The notes under the pieces are model-generated. The model was not told the origin of the DNA and ran no database searches. It saw only the letters and a program-made list of their open reading frames with translations. A stretch of DNA of 5,101 bases, from contig VFZQ01000457.1 in the NCBI GenBank assembly GCA_016871135.1, forward strand, positions 1 to 5,101, written 5' to 3'. The position numbers and the translations under genes are program-made. Source of the stretch: Acidobacteriota bacterium (GTDB lineage Bacteria; Acidobacteriota; Terriglobia; Bryobacterales; Bryobacteraceae). Shown here one piece after another: positions 1 to 5,101 of the stretch. Positions within the stretch are counted from its first letter, which is position 1; every line of letters starts with the position of its first letter.

Positions 1-762
1 AATGCCCCACATCCAGTACATTCGGCCCAGGCTGCGGGCGATCACAAGCAGAAACGGCGCCGCCAGCGAAAAGGTGCCATCGTTAAAATGCAAGTGCGTG
101 TCGCGCTGCGCTTGTGCGGCCAAGTAGTAGATCATGCTGGCGGCCCCAAACGGAGCGATCGTCAACATCAGCCTACGCCAAGGTAGTTTTTCGAAAAGAC
201 CGATGGCCAGTGCCAGCGGGCCGAATACCACGGCCGATTCCTTGGAGAGCAGCGCGAGCAGGAAGGCAGCCCAAGTGAGGGCATACCATCGCCATGCGCC
301 TTCCGAGACGAATCGGATCCAGGCGATCAGCGCCGCCATGACGAAGAAGAAGACCAGCAGTTCCGGCAACGCGGCGTACCAGACTACCGCTTCTTGCGGC
401 CGCTGGTACATCGCGAATATGCAGGCCGCGATGAACGACAATTTGTAGCCGATCCGCCGCCAGCAGCCCGCGACGAAGACGAGCAGGCAGTTGAGGAAGT
501 GCAGTCCGAGACTGGATAGATTCAAGGCGCTGCTGTGAATTCCGATGATCTGCTCTGTCCAGTGGGTTAGAACAATTGAAGTTGCGCGGCAGCGATATAA
601 CCCATCCTCGGCTAGGGCGCCCCAAGAGGCGACCGGCCCGTAGCGGCGTCCGAGATCGATTTGCAGGTAATCGTCGCTGATCAGAGGCAGGTCGAGAAAT
701 GGAAAGTAGGCGACGATACACAACGCCGCAATCAGCGCGAATTGAAAGAGCTTTCGCTGCAT
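1..762 (-). CDS. GT-C-type membrane glycosyltransferase, N-terminal part (runs off left edge)
   Basis: Seen: an open frame of 254 codons without a stop from an ATG at 762 to the window edge. The protein is strongly hydrophobic. Likely membrane segments lie near residues 6-24, 80-103, 131-151, 157-190 (perhaps two), 198-215 and 233-250. After the first segment comes an acidic pair, D30-D31, in 'LISDDYLQ', the position of the acidic motif in the first extracytoplasmic loop of GT-C enzymes. Further family-like features are 'LHFLNCLLVF' (about 86-95), 'WYAALPELLVFFF' (about 128-140) and 'LLSKESAV' (about 171-178), which resemble the PMT/GT39/TMTC group. Family knowledge: such enzymes use polyprenyl-phosphate sugars to glycosylate proteins or glycans on the outer face of the inner membrane. 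Inferred: the same general role; donor and acceptor cannot be told. A short AGGA lies 4 nt before the ATG. The C-terminal half, which in TMTC-like proteins may carry TPR repeats, is outside the window. Confidence 0.72.
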   Translation of the reverse strand, partial: MQRKLFQFALIAALCIVAYFPFLDLPLISDDYLQIDLGRRYGPVASWGALAEDGLYRCRATSIVLTHWTEQIIGIHSSALNLSSLGLHFLNCLLVFVAGCWRRIGYKLSFIAACIFAMYQRPQEAVVWYAALPELLVFFFVMAALIAWIRFVSEGAWRWYALTWAAFLLALLSKESAVVFGPLALAIGLFEKLPWRRLMLTIAPFGAASMIYYLAAQAQRDTHLHFNDGTFSLAAPFLLVIARSLGRMYWMWGI

Positions 763-791
763 CCGTTCCTACACCCAATTACTTTTGCTCA

Positions 792-797
792 ATCATA
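792..797 (-). promoter_or_regulatory. Possible -10 element for the leftward membrane-protein gene
   Basis: The minus strand reads TATGAT (5 of 6 to the sigma-70 -10 consensus). It would put the transcript start near 785 and give a leader of about 23 nt that includes the AGGA at 767-770. No convincing -35 hexamer sits 16-18 nt upstream, so this is a weak call that rests on the -10 and its distance from the gene. Confidence 0.3.
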
Positions 798-826
798 CAC
801 CATTCTTACTGCCATACTGTTCTTAT

Positions 827-1708
827 ATGGCGAAGGCGACACTCTGGTTGGCCGCTCTCGGCGCGCTTTCGGCGCAGGAAGCGTTTTCGCCGCAAGGCAA
901 GGCCTATTTCGCCAAAGCCGATGCGACCGGATCGGTTGAGCGGGCCGACATTGCATTGGCGAAAGACCAGAACTCGGCCGAACTGTTGCTGGCCGCCGCG
1001 CGCGCCCGCGACGTGCTGCTGCGGTTCAGCGAGTCGATTCCGCTGTACACGCGCGGAATCGACGAACATCCCGGCGACGTGCGGTTCCTGCGCTTCCGAG
1101 GCCATCGCTTCATTTCGACGCGCAAGTTTGATTTTGCGGTCGCCGATTTGAAGAAGGCCGCGGAAATGGCGCCGGCGAGTTTTGATGTCTCTTATCATCT
1201 TGGCCTCGCGTTCTATCTGCGGGGCGACTTCAATCACGCGGCACGGGAGTATCAGCGCTGCCTCGCGCTGGCAGGGCAGCCGCAGCCCGACTTCCTAAAA
1301 GGCCTGCCCGCGGGTTGGCGTCCCTGCTATGCGATGGACGATGACTCGCGCGTGGCGATTACCGAGTGGACTTGGCGCGCGTTGCGCAGGGCGGGGAAGC
1401 CCGACGAAGCGGCGAAGTTGCTGGCAACGATCAGCGAAACGATGAACGTCAAGGAGAATCAGTCGTACTTCAAGACGCTGCTGCTTTACAAAGGCGTGGC
1501 GCAGTCGGCGGCCGGCGAAGGCGGCAACGCGGTTCCGACGATCGGCTACGGCGTTGGATTGTGGCATCACTTGAACGGCCGCAAGGAACAGGCTTGTCGC
1601 GAGTGGCAGCGGGCCGCCGGGGATGTCGAGAACTGGTCCGCGTTCGGATTGATCGCCGCGGAAATCGAAATCGGCCGGGGGCTCTGTAAGCCGGTTAAGA
1701 AGCGCTGA
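827..1708 (+). CDS. Secreted TPR-repeat protein of unknown function
   Basis: I chose the ATG at 827 (293 aa). From there the protein begins with a good Sec signal peptide: a lysine at position 3, a hydrophobic core at about 4-14, and a likely cut in 'ALSA/QEAF' after residue 16. An in-frame TTG at 785 would add 14 residues that spoil this arrangement. The body holds TPR-like helix pairs: about 53-84 (ending in 'AIPLYTRGIDEHPGD'-like spacing), 85-118 ('FDFAVADLKKAAEMAP'), 119-151 ('YHLGLAFYLRGDFNHAAREY', the best match), 175-203 ('AGKPDEAAKLL') and about 237-275 ('HLNGRKEQACREWQRAAGD'). Between the third and fourth repeats is a loop-like insert with Gly, Pro and Trp. TPRs act as protein-binding scaffolds; the partner is unknown, and the location is probably the periplasm or outer surface. 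No Shine-Dalgarno sequence is visible before 827. The stop overlaps the converging HIT gene by 14 nt. Confidence 0.82.
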   Translation: MAKATLWLAALGALSAQEAFSPQGKAYFAKADATGSVERADIALAKDQNSAELLLAAARARDVLLRFSESIPLYTRGIDEHPGDVRFLRFRGHRFISTRKFDFAVADLKKAAEMAPASFDVSYHLGLAFYLRGDFNHAAREYQRCLALAGQPQPDFLKGLPAGWRPCYAMDDDSRVAITEWTWRALRRAGKPDEAAKLLATISETMNVKENQSYFKTLLLYKGVAQSAAGEGGNAVPTIGYGVGLWHHLNGRKEQACREWQRAAGDVENWSAFGLIAAEIEIGRGLCKPVKKR

Positions 1709-2186
1709 ACGCGGCCGTCAACTTTTCCCAGGTGACGGATAGTTCTTCGATCAGAACACGGGTTTCGCCGGTGATCGTCATGAAGTTTGCATCGCCTGGC
1801 CATCGCGGCACGAGGTGCAGGTGAATATGCCCGGCGACGCCCGCGCCGGCGCACTCTCCCAGGTTCATTCCGATGTTGATGCCGCCTGGCGAGTAGACCG
1901 AGCGTAGAATCGATTCGGTCCGCTGGGCGAGCGCCATCATCTCCTGCGCGGCGGCGCCGTCGAGAGCGGCCAACGAATCGACGTGCGCGTACGGCGCGAT
2001 CATTACGTGACCGTTCGTGTATGGATACAAGTTCAGAAGCACGTAGTTGTGCCGGCCGCGGTATACGATCAGATTCTCGCGGTCGTCACCGAGCGGCTTA
2101 TCGCAGAAGATACAACCGCCTTTCGGGGCGGCGGGTTCCGATTTTGTGACGTAGCGATAACGCCACGGGCTCCACAACCGGTCCAT
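1695..2186 (-). CDS. HIT-family protein, probably Ap4A phosphorylase/hydrolase-like
   Basis: The 163-residue protein carries the HIT signature 'GHIHLHLVPRW' (H120, H122, H124); by family comparison the middle histidine H122 is the nucleophile that attacks a nucleotide alpha-phosphate. It opens with 'MDRLWSPWRYRYV' and has C25-x2-C28 in 'GCIFC', with H68 in 'PYAHVDSL'. Together with H120 these resemble the Cys2-His2 zinc site of GalT-like and Ap4A-phosphorylase-type HIT proteins. 'NLYPYTNGHVMIAPYAH' (52-68) is the typical HIT core, and 'WPGDANFM' after the triad resembles the actinobacterial Ap4A phosphorylase group (Rv2613c-like). Inferred function: phosphorolysis or hydrolysis of diadenosine polyphosphates or other AMP-linked nucleotides in the cytoplasm; the exact substrate is open. 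It starts 4 nt after the HU stop codon and has no Shine-Dalgarno of its own (CTCC directly precedes the ATG), so translation probably depends on reinitiation. It is the last gene of the S1 operon. Confidence 0.93.
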   Translation of the reverse strand: MDRLWSPWRYRYVTKSEPAAPKGGCIFCDKPLGDDRENLIVYRGRHNYVLLNLYPYTNGHVMIAPYAHVDSLAALDGAAAQEMMALAQRTESILRSVYSPGGINIGMNLGECAGAGVAGHIHLHLVPRWPGDANFMTITGETRVLIEELSVTWEKLTAAFSAS

Positions 2187-2190
2187 GGAG

Positions 2191-2478
2191 TTACGGCGTG
2201 GCCGTGCCGTTCACCAGGTCCTTCAATTCCTTGCTGGGCTTGAAGAACGGAATGCGTTTGGCGGGCACTTCGACGCGGGATCCGGTCTTGGGATTCCGGC
2301 CCACGCGCGGTTGCCGCTGGCGCGTGCGAAAGCTGCCGAAGCCGCGAATCTCGATCTTGTCGCCTTCGCGCAAACTGCGCACGACACTGTCGAAAATCGC
2401 CTCGACAATTACTTCCGCGTCTTTCCGCGTGAGTTCGGTCACTCGCGAGACTTCTTCGATCAGGTCAGCCTTCGTCAT
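2191..2478 (-). CDS. HU/IHF-family DNA-bending protein
   Basis: This is a 95-residue protein of normal family length with the complete fold. N-terminal helices cover residues 3-38 ('KADLIEEVS' at 3-11, 'LTRKDAEVIVEAIFDSVV' at 16-33), then 'GDKIEIRGFGSF' (39-50), then the beta arm with 'GRNPKTG' (60-66). P63 at the arm tip is the residue that intercalates between base pairs in this family. 'VPAKRIPFFKPSKELK' (71-86) is the C-terminal signature. It works as a dimer that bends DNA in the nucleoid and assists transcription, replication and recombination. The 'IEIRGFGSF' stretch and the position after rpsA recall IHF-beta, but sequence alone does not decide between HU and IHF, so I give no symbol. 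Its ATG lies inside the end of the S1 gene (14-nt overlap). GGAG at 2489-2486, 7 nt upstream within the S1 coding end, is a good ribosome binding site and confirms the start. Confidence 0.95.
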   Translation of the reverse strand: MTKADLIEEVSRVTELTRKDAEVIVEAIFDSVVRSLREGDKIEIRGFGSFRTRQRQPRVGRNPKTGSRVEVPAKRIPFFKPSKELKDLVNGTATP

Positions 2479-4303
2479 TCGTATTCTCCGTCGTTGTCGG
2501 TTCGGGGGCGGCGGTTTCCGACGCCGCCTCCTTGGTCGCCGTGGAAGCGGCGGCCGCGTTTTTCTGATACTCCGCCATGCGCTGGCGTTCTTCGTCGACG
2601 ATCGCCGCTTTCTGGCTGAGGCCGATCTTCTTCTCGGCGGGATTCATGCGGATGATCTTAAACCGCAGTTCCGTGCCGACCGGTAATGTTGCTTTGTCCT
2701 TCGATGGCGCGACGATTTCGGAGGAGTGGCAGAGCGCTTCGACGCCCGGTGCGACTTCCACGAAAGCGCCAAATGCGGCGCTGCGGCAGACCTTGCCGGT
2801 CACGATGTCACCGGTGTGGTGGCTGGAGAAGAAAGACTCCCATTGGTCGGGCTGCAACTGCTTGACACCGAGTGAAAGGCGGCGTGTCGCGGGATCGATG
2901 CTGAGGATTACGGCCGGAACGATTTGGCCCTTTTTCAAGAACTCAGAGGGATGCTTAATGTGCTTGGTCCAGGAGAGATCCGAGACGTGCACGAGTCCGT
3001 CAATGCCCTCTTCGATTTCAATAAACGCGCCGAAGTCCGAGAGCTTCCGAACGCGTCCTTCTACGACGCTGCCGATTGCGTAGCGTTCGCCGACGGTTGT
3101 CCAGGGATCGTCTTCCAACTGCTTGATGCCCAGAGAGACGCGGCGGTCTTTCGGTTTAATTTCGAGCACGACGCTTTCGACTGAATCGCCGACACGCACG
3201 ACCTTTGACGGGTGTTTCATGCGGCGCGACCAGGTCATTTCGGAGATGTGAATCAGGCCTTCGACGCCGGGTTCGAGTTCAACGAACGAGCCGTAGTCGG
3301 TGATCGAGACGACGCGACCGATGACGCGGGAGCCTGGAGCGTAACGCGCTTGAACGGTATCCCAGGGATCGGGCTCCATTTGCTTGAGGCCCAGCGAGAG
3401 GCGCTCTTTCTCTTTGTCGAACTTGAGAACCTTGAGCGTCAATTCCTGGCCGACGTGAACAACCTCATTCGGGTGCGTGACGCGGCCGTAGCTCATGTCA
3501 CTAACATGAAGCAGTCCGTCCATGCCGCCGAGGTCGATGAACGCGCCGTATTCGGTCAGGCTCTTGACGATGCCCTGTAGTGTTGAACCTTCGGCCACTT
3601 CACTGAGGAGCGAAGACTTGCGATCTCCGGTCTCCAGTTCGAGAGCGGCCTTGCGGCTGACAACGATATTCGAGCGGCGGCGGTTCAACTTCAGAATGCG
3701 GACTGCGATGTCCTGACCGACCAGGGAGTCGAGATTGTAAACCGGACGGAGATCGACTTGGGAGCCGGGCATGAAGGCTTCGACGCCGACATCGACGCTG
3801 AGTCCGCCTTTGATGCGTCCGGTTGCGCGGCCGCTGATAAGCAAGTTATCGCGGAAGGCTTGTTCGAGGGTCTCCCAGGCCTTCATGTTTTGTGCTCGCC
3901 GGTGCGAAAGCGGAACATAGCCCTCGGGAGTGAGCGCGCCGCCCTTTTCGACCATGACCTCGAGCACATCGCCTTGTTGCACGGCGGGCTTGCCGTCGAC
4001 GACGGGGATCTGCGCTATCGGCACGACGCCTTCGGACTTGTAACCGAAGTCGACGATGACCTCGTTTGGCGTAACTTTGAGTACTTTGCCCTGGAGGACT
4101 TCGCCTTCGGCAGGCGGGGCGAAATGGCTGTAGTCTTCGAGAAGCGAAGCTTCGAGCATCTCTTCGGTGAAGATCTCGTCGTCCTCGGAAACCCCCTCGG
4201 CGGGCGGACCCGGCATGCCAGGAGCGCCGTGCGAAGCGTCAGATTCGGACCAAGCGCCCGAAGCTGCGAATTCCGGAGTCGGATTGTCGGGATTGTTGCC
4301 CAT
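2465..4303 (-). CDS. rpsA: 30S ribosomal protein S1
   Basis: The 612-residue protein has six S1 (OB-fold RNA-binding) domains at about 67-137, 154-219, 239-308, 324-395, 411-482 and 498-566. Domains 1-2 closely follow the E. coli S1 pattern: 'GKVLKVTPNEVIVDFGYKSE', 'RIKGGLSVDVGVEAFMPGS', 'VDLRPV' and 'SNIVVSRKA'. These are the modules that dock S1 on the ribosome through S2; domains 3-6 contact mRNA. S1 helps unfold and load mRNA on the 30S subunit in Gram-negative lineages. It is longer than the E. coli protein (557 aa), mostly through an acidic, Gly/Pro-rich N-terminal extension of about 45 residues before the 'FTEEMLEASLLEDY' helix (45-58), plus an Ala/Thr/Glu-rich disordered tail after about 570. 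The start is supported by GGAG at 4315-4312, 8 nt before the ATG. It is the first gene of the operon, behind a near-consensus promoter and a long leader. No cmk gene precedes it, unlike in enterobacteria. Confidence 0.97.
   Translation of the reverse strand: MGNNPDNPTPEFAASGAWSESDASHGAPGMPGPPAEGVSEDDEIFTEEMLEASLLEDYSHFAPPAEGEVLQGKVLKVTPNEVIVDFGYKSEGVVPIAQIPVVDGKPAVQQGDVLEVMVEKGGALTPEGYVPLSHRRAQNMKAWETLEQAFRDNLLISGRATGRIKGGLSVDVGVEAFMPGSQVDLRPVYNLDSLVGQDIAVRILKLNRRRSNIVVSRKAALELETGDRKSSLLSEVAEGSTLQGIVKSLTEYGAFIDLGGMDGLLHVSDMSYGRVTHPNEVVHVGQELTLKVLKFDKEKERLSLGLKQMEPDPWDTVQARYAPGSRVIGRVVSITDYGSFVELEPGVEGLIHISEMTWSRRMKHPSKVVRVGDSVESVVLEIKPKDRRVSLGIKQLEDDPWTTVGERYAIGSVVEGRVRKLSDFGAFIEIEEGIDGLVHVSDLSWTKHIKHPSEFLKKGQIVPAVILSIDPATRRLSLGVKQLQPDQWESFFSSHHTGDIVTGKVCRSAAFGAFVEVAPGVEALCHSSEIVAPSKDKATLPVGTELRFKIIRMNPAEKKIGLSQKAAIVDEERQRMAEYQKNAAAASTATKEAASETAAPEPTTTENTNDEG
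2486..2489 (-). promoter_or_regulatory. Ribosome binding site of the HU/IHF gene, inside rpsA
   Basis: GGAG on the minus strand, 7 nt before the HU/IHF ATG and within the last codons of rpsA. It fixes the start at 2478. It sits in the 9-mer CGGAGAATA, which also occurs at the rpsA ribosome binding site. Confidence 0.75.
2606..3589 (-). repeat. Four tandem S1-domain repeats within rpsA (domains 3-6)
   Basis: Domains 3 to 6 form a regular tandem array at protein level. The glycine that opens each domain falls at residues 239, 324, 411 and 498, steps of 85, 87 and 87 residues (255-261 bp). Recurring pieces are 'GAFIDL/GSFVEL/GAFIEI/GAFVEV', 'GLLHVSDM/GLIHISEM/GLVHVSDL', 'HPNE/HPSK/HPSE' and 'RLSLGLKQ/RVSLGIKQ/RLSLGVKQ'. 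Domain 6 is the most diverged: its 'ALCHSSEI' lacks the usual hydrophobic-His-hydrophobic pattern, and the HPS motif is gone. These are old domain duplications rather than recent DNA repeats. Confidence 0.85.
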
Positions 4304-4410
4304 TGCCTATTCTCCGGGCGCGACAGCGGGGACTCTGCAATCCCGTGGAACTAGCCCCTTATGCCGGCCGATAGAAAACGCCCCATCACGCGATGAAGGA
4401 GCTTCAGATA
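4304..4410 (-). promoter_or_regulatory. rpsA 5' leader (about 107 nt), candidate autoregulatory RNA
   Basis: This is the stretch between the predicted transcript start (about 4410) and the rpsA ATG. It can form CUUCAUC-GCGU-GAUGGGG (4398-4381, 7 bp with two G-U pairs) or, instead, GAAG-CUC-CUUC (4405-4395); the two share the CUUC and exclude each other. Further on is GGGAU-UGCAGA-GUCCC (4344-4328). GGGCG at 4383-4379 can also pair with CGCCC at 4320-4316, directly before the Shine-Dalgarno GGAG at 4315-4312. Family knowledge: E. coli S1 represses its own mRNA through a structured leader. A similar role here is inference from length and pairing potential only. Confidence 0.4.
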
Positions 4411-4416
4411 CCAAAA

Positions 4417-4445
4417 ACTATAGCGGAATGAACGAGATATGTCAA
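4417..4445 (-). promoter_or_regulatory. Strong sigma-70 promoter of the rpsA-HU-HIT operon
   Basis: The minus strand carries a perfect -35 TTGACA (4445-4440), exactly 17 nt of spacer, and the -10 TATAGT (4422-4417, 5 of 6 to consensus). The predicted start is near 4410-4411. Strength and position fit a highly expressed ribosomal-protein gene, and no second promoter is evident before the HU or HIT genes. Confidence 0.82.
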
Positions 4446-4521
4446 ACCGGATCTCTTGCCTCATGCAGAATGGGCCTAGAGCTGGGAGACAAGACTCGAT
4501 GTGTTGTAGGCGTAATGGGTT

Positions 4522-4530
4522 TGGTATGCT
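4522..4530 (+). promoter_or_regulatory. Extended -10 promoter candidate for the Oar-like gene
   Basis: TGG-TATGCT gives an extended -10 (TGn before a hexamer matching TATAAT at 4 of 6). The -35 region is poor (TTGTAG at 4504-4509 with only a 15-nt spacer), which an extended -10 can tolerate. The predicted start is A4537, leaving a 43-nt leader to the ATG at 4580. Confidence 0.45.
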
Positions 4531-4540
4531 TCTGTGATCA

Positions 4541-4557
4541 GTGCGCGCTTGGCGCAC
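4541..4557 (+). promoter_or_regulatory. Perfect inverted repeat/hairpin in the Oar-like gene leader
   Basis: GTGCGC-GCTTG-GCGCAC: a perfect 6-bp GC-rich stem with a 5-nt loop, ending 11 nt before the Shine-Dalgarno GGGAG (4569-4573). If transcription starts near 4537, the hairpin sits at the very 5' end of the mRNA, where such stems can protect against decay. It could also be an operator for a dimeric regulator. There is no T-run after it, so it is not a terminator. Confidence 0.5.
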
Positions 4558-4579
4558 AAAATCTCTACGGGAGTATTTA

Positions 4580-5101
4580 ATGAAAGCTAGCTTCCAACGT
4601 CTGGCAGCTGTTGCTGTAATGGCTACCAGTGCTTTGTTTGCACAACGCGATCTCGGCACAATTACTGGCACCGTCACCGATGCAACCGGTGGTGTCGTCG
4701 CCGGCGCCCGAGTCGCCCTCACCGAAACGTCAACCGGTATCCGTCAGGAAACCACGACCGACACCTCCGGCACCTATGTCCGCACATTGCTGCGGCCGGG
4801 CACCTACACCATCGAAGTCGGCGCGGCCGGCTTCAAGACATCCACCCAAAAGGACATTCTCCTGACGGGCGGCGAACGTGTCGGCGTCAACATCGCTCTT
4901 TCGGTCGGCGAAGTGAATCAATCGGTCGAAATCACCGCCGCGGCGCCGCTCCTCCAGACGGAAACGACGACCCTGGGCAACACCATGCAAGCAAAGCAGG
5001 TCAGCGAGCTTCCTCTCGGCGGCCAGCGCAAGTTTACATTTTTGGCTCCCTTGGCTCCGGGCGTCGTTCCGGCCGAACAAGGCGCTCGCGACGCCGCCGG
5101 C
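4580..5101 (+). CDS. Oar-like TonB-dependent outer-membrane protein with carboxypeptidase-regulatory-like domain, N-terminal part (runs off right edge)
   Basis: An open frame of 174 codons runs from the ATG at 4580 to the window end. GGGAG at 4569-4573, 6 nt before the ATG, sets the start. Residues 1-21 are a signal peptide (K2, R7, hydrophobic 8-20, cut in 'LFA/QRDL'). Residues about 25-108 form a beta-sandwich of the CarboxypepD_reg/CNA-B type: 'GTITGTVTDATGGVVAGARV' opens it, followed by 'TDTSGTYV', 'LRPGTYTIEVGAAGF' and 'VNIALSVGEV'. Then 'QSVEITAAAPLLQTET' leads into a TonB-plug-like stretch ('QVSELPLGGQR', 'FLAPLAPGV'). Family knowledge: full-length members run to about 1000 residues or more and end in an outer-membrane barrel. 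They are abundant in Acidobacteria and are thought to take part in glycan or other substrate uptake or surface adhesion. The substrate is unknown here, and the barrel lies outside the window. Confidence 0.88.
   Translation, partial: MKASFQRLAAVAVMATSALFAQRDLGTITGTVTDATGGVVAGARVALTETSTGIRQETTTDTSGTYVRTLLRPGTYTIEVGAAGFKTSTQKDILLTGGERVGVNIALSVGEVNQSVEITAAAPLLQTETTTLGNTMQAKQVSELPLGGQRKFTFLAPLAPGVVPAEQGARDAAG

Noticed and set aside
173..778. A 201-codon minus-strand open frame starting at 778
   Set aside because: Arg/Pro-rich product with no family resemblance; it overlaps the membrane-protein frame that starts at 762, which has clear transmembrane segments and GT-C motifs.
785..826. TTG start for the TPR protein, adding 14 residues
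   Set aside because: The added residues precede an otherwise typical signal peptide and no ribosome binding site supports the TTG.
1675..1694. GGCT-TACAG-AGCC stem on the minus strand after the HIT stop codon as a terminator
   Set aside because: Only 4 bp, followed by a C-run and no T-run; too weak to call.
3758..4354. A 198-codon plus-strand open frame opposite the rpsA start, and several shorter ones at 2577-3083, 3212-3580 and 4167-4580
   Set aside because: They lie antisense to a certain S1 gene, have no recognisable domains, and are expected by-products of GC-rich coding on the other strand.
4351..4722. A 123-codon minus-strand open frame across the regulatory region and the Oar-like gene start
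   Set aside because: It runs antisense to the signal-peptide and beta-domain coding sequence and through both promoters; its product has low complexity.
1..5101. CRISPR array, tRNA/rRNA, insertion sequence, phage or toxin-antitoxin module
   Set aside because: No short direct-repeat array, cloverleaf-like sequence, transposase motif or terminal inverted repeats were seen; all long stretches are accounted for by ordinary genes.

Overview
The window is GC-rich bacterial DNA with dense, mostly standard gene structure. It most likely comes from an acidobacterium of the Solibacter/Bryobacter type. The best clue is the gene entering from the right edge: a signal peptide, then a carboxypeptidase-regulatory-like (CarboxypepD_reg/CNA-B-type) beta domain, then the start of a TonB-type plug, which is the Oar-like outer-membrane protein architecture greatly expanded in that group. 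Signal peptides ending in 'LSAQ' or 'LFAQ' fit the same origin. The assignment is inferred from protein style; no rRNA marker is present.

Layout from left to right. (1) Positions 1-762, minus strand: the N-terminal 254 codons of a multi-spanning membrane protein that looks like a GT-C fold (PMT/GT39/TMTC-like) glycosyltransferase, running off the left edge. (2) Positions 763-826: a 64-bp divergent intergenic region. (3) Positions 827-1708, plus strand: a secreted or periplasmic TPR protein of unknown function, whose 3' end overlaps the next gene by 14 nt in convergent orientation. (4) Positions 4303-1695, minus strand: a compact three-gene operon, read as ribosomal protein S1 (six S1 domains), then an HU/IHF-family DNA-bending protein, then a HIT-family nucleotide phosphorylase/hydrolase. 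S1 and HU overlap by 14 nt and HU and HIT are 4 nt apart, so the three are probably co-transcribed and partly translationally coupled. (5) Positions 4304-4579: a 276-bp divergent regulatory region. It holds a near-consensus sigma-70 promoter for the S1 operon (TTGACA, 17 nt, TATAGT) with a leader of about 107 nt, and an extended -10 promoter candidate for the right-hand gene with a small hairpin at the predicted mRNA 5' end. (6) Positions 4580-5101, plus strand: the N-terminal 174 codons of the Oar-like TonB-dependent protein, running off the right edge.

The central operon joins translation (S1), nucleoid architecture (HU/IHF) and, by inference, dinucleotide-polyphosphate metabolism (HIT). 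The S1-to-HU/IHF order matches the rpsA-ihfB neighbourhood of enterobacteria, so it looks like an old linkage that is here tightened into an overlap. I found no CRISPR array, tRNA, rRNA, insertion sequence or phage gene, and no evidence for an exotic new system. The most rewarding parts are the S1 leader RNA and the gene coupling in the operon.
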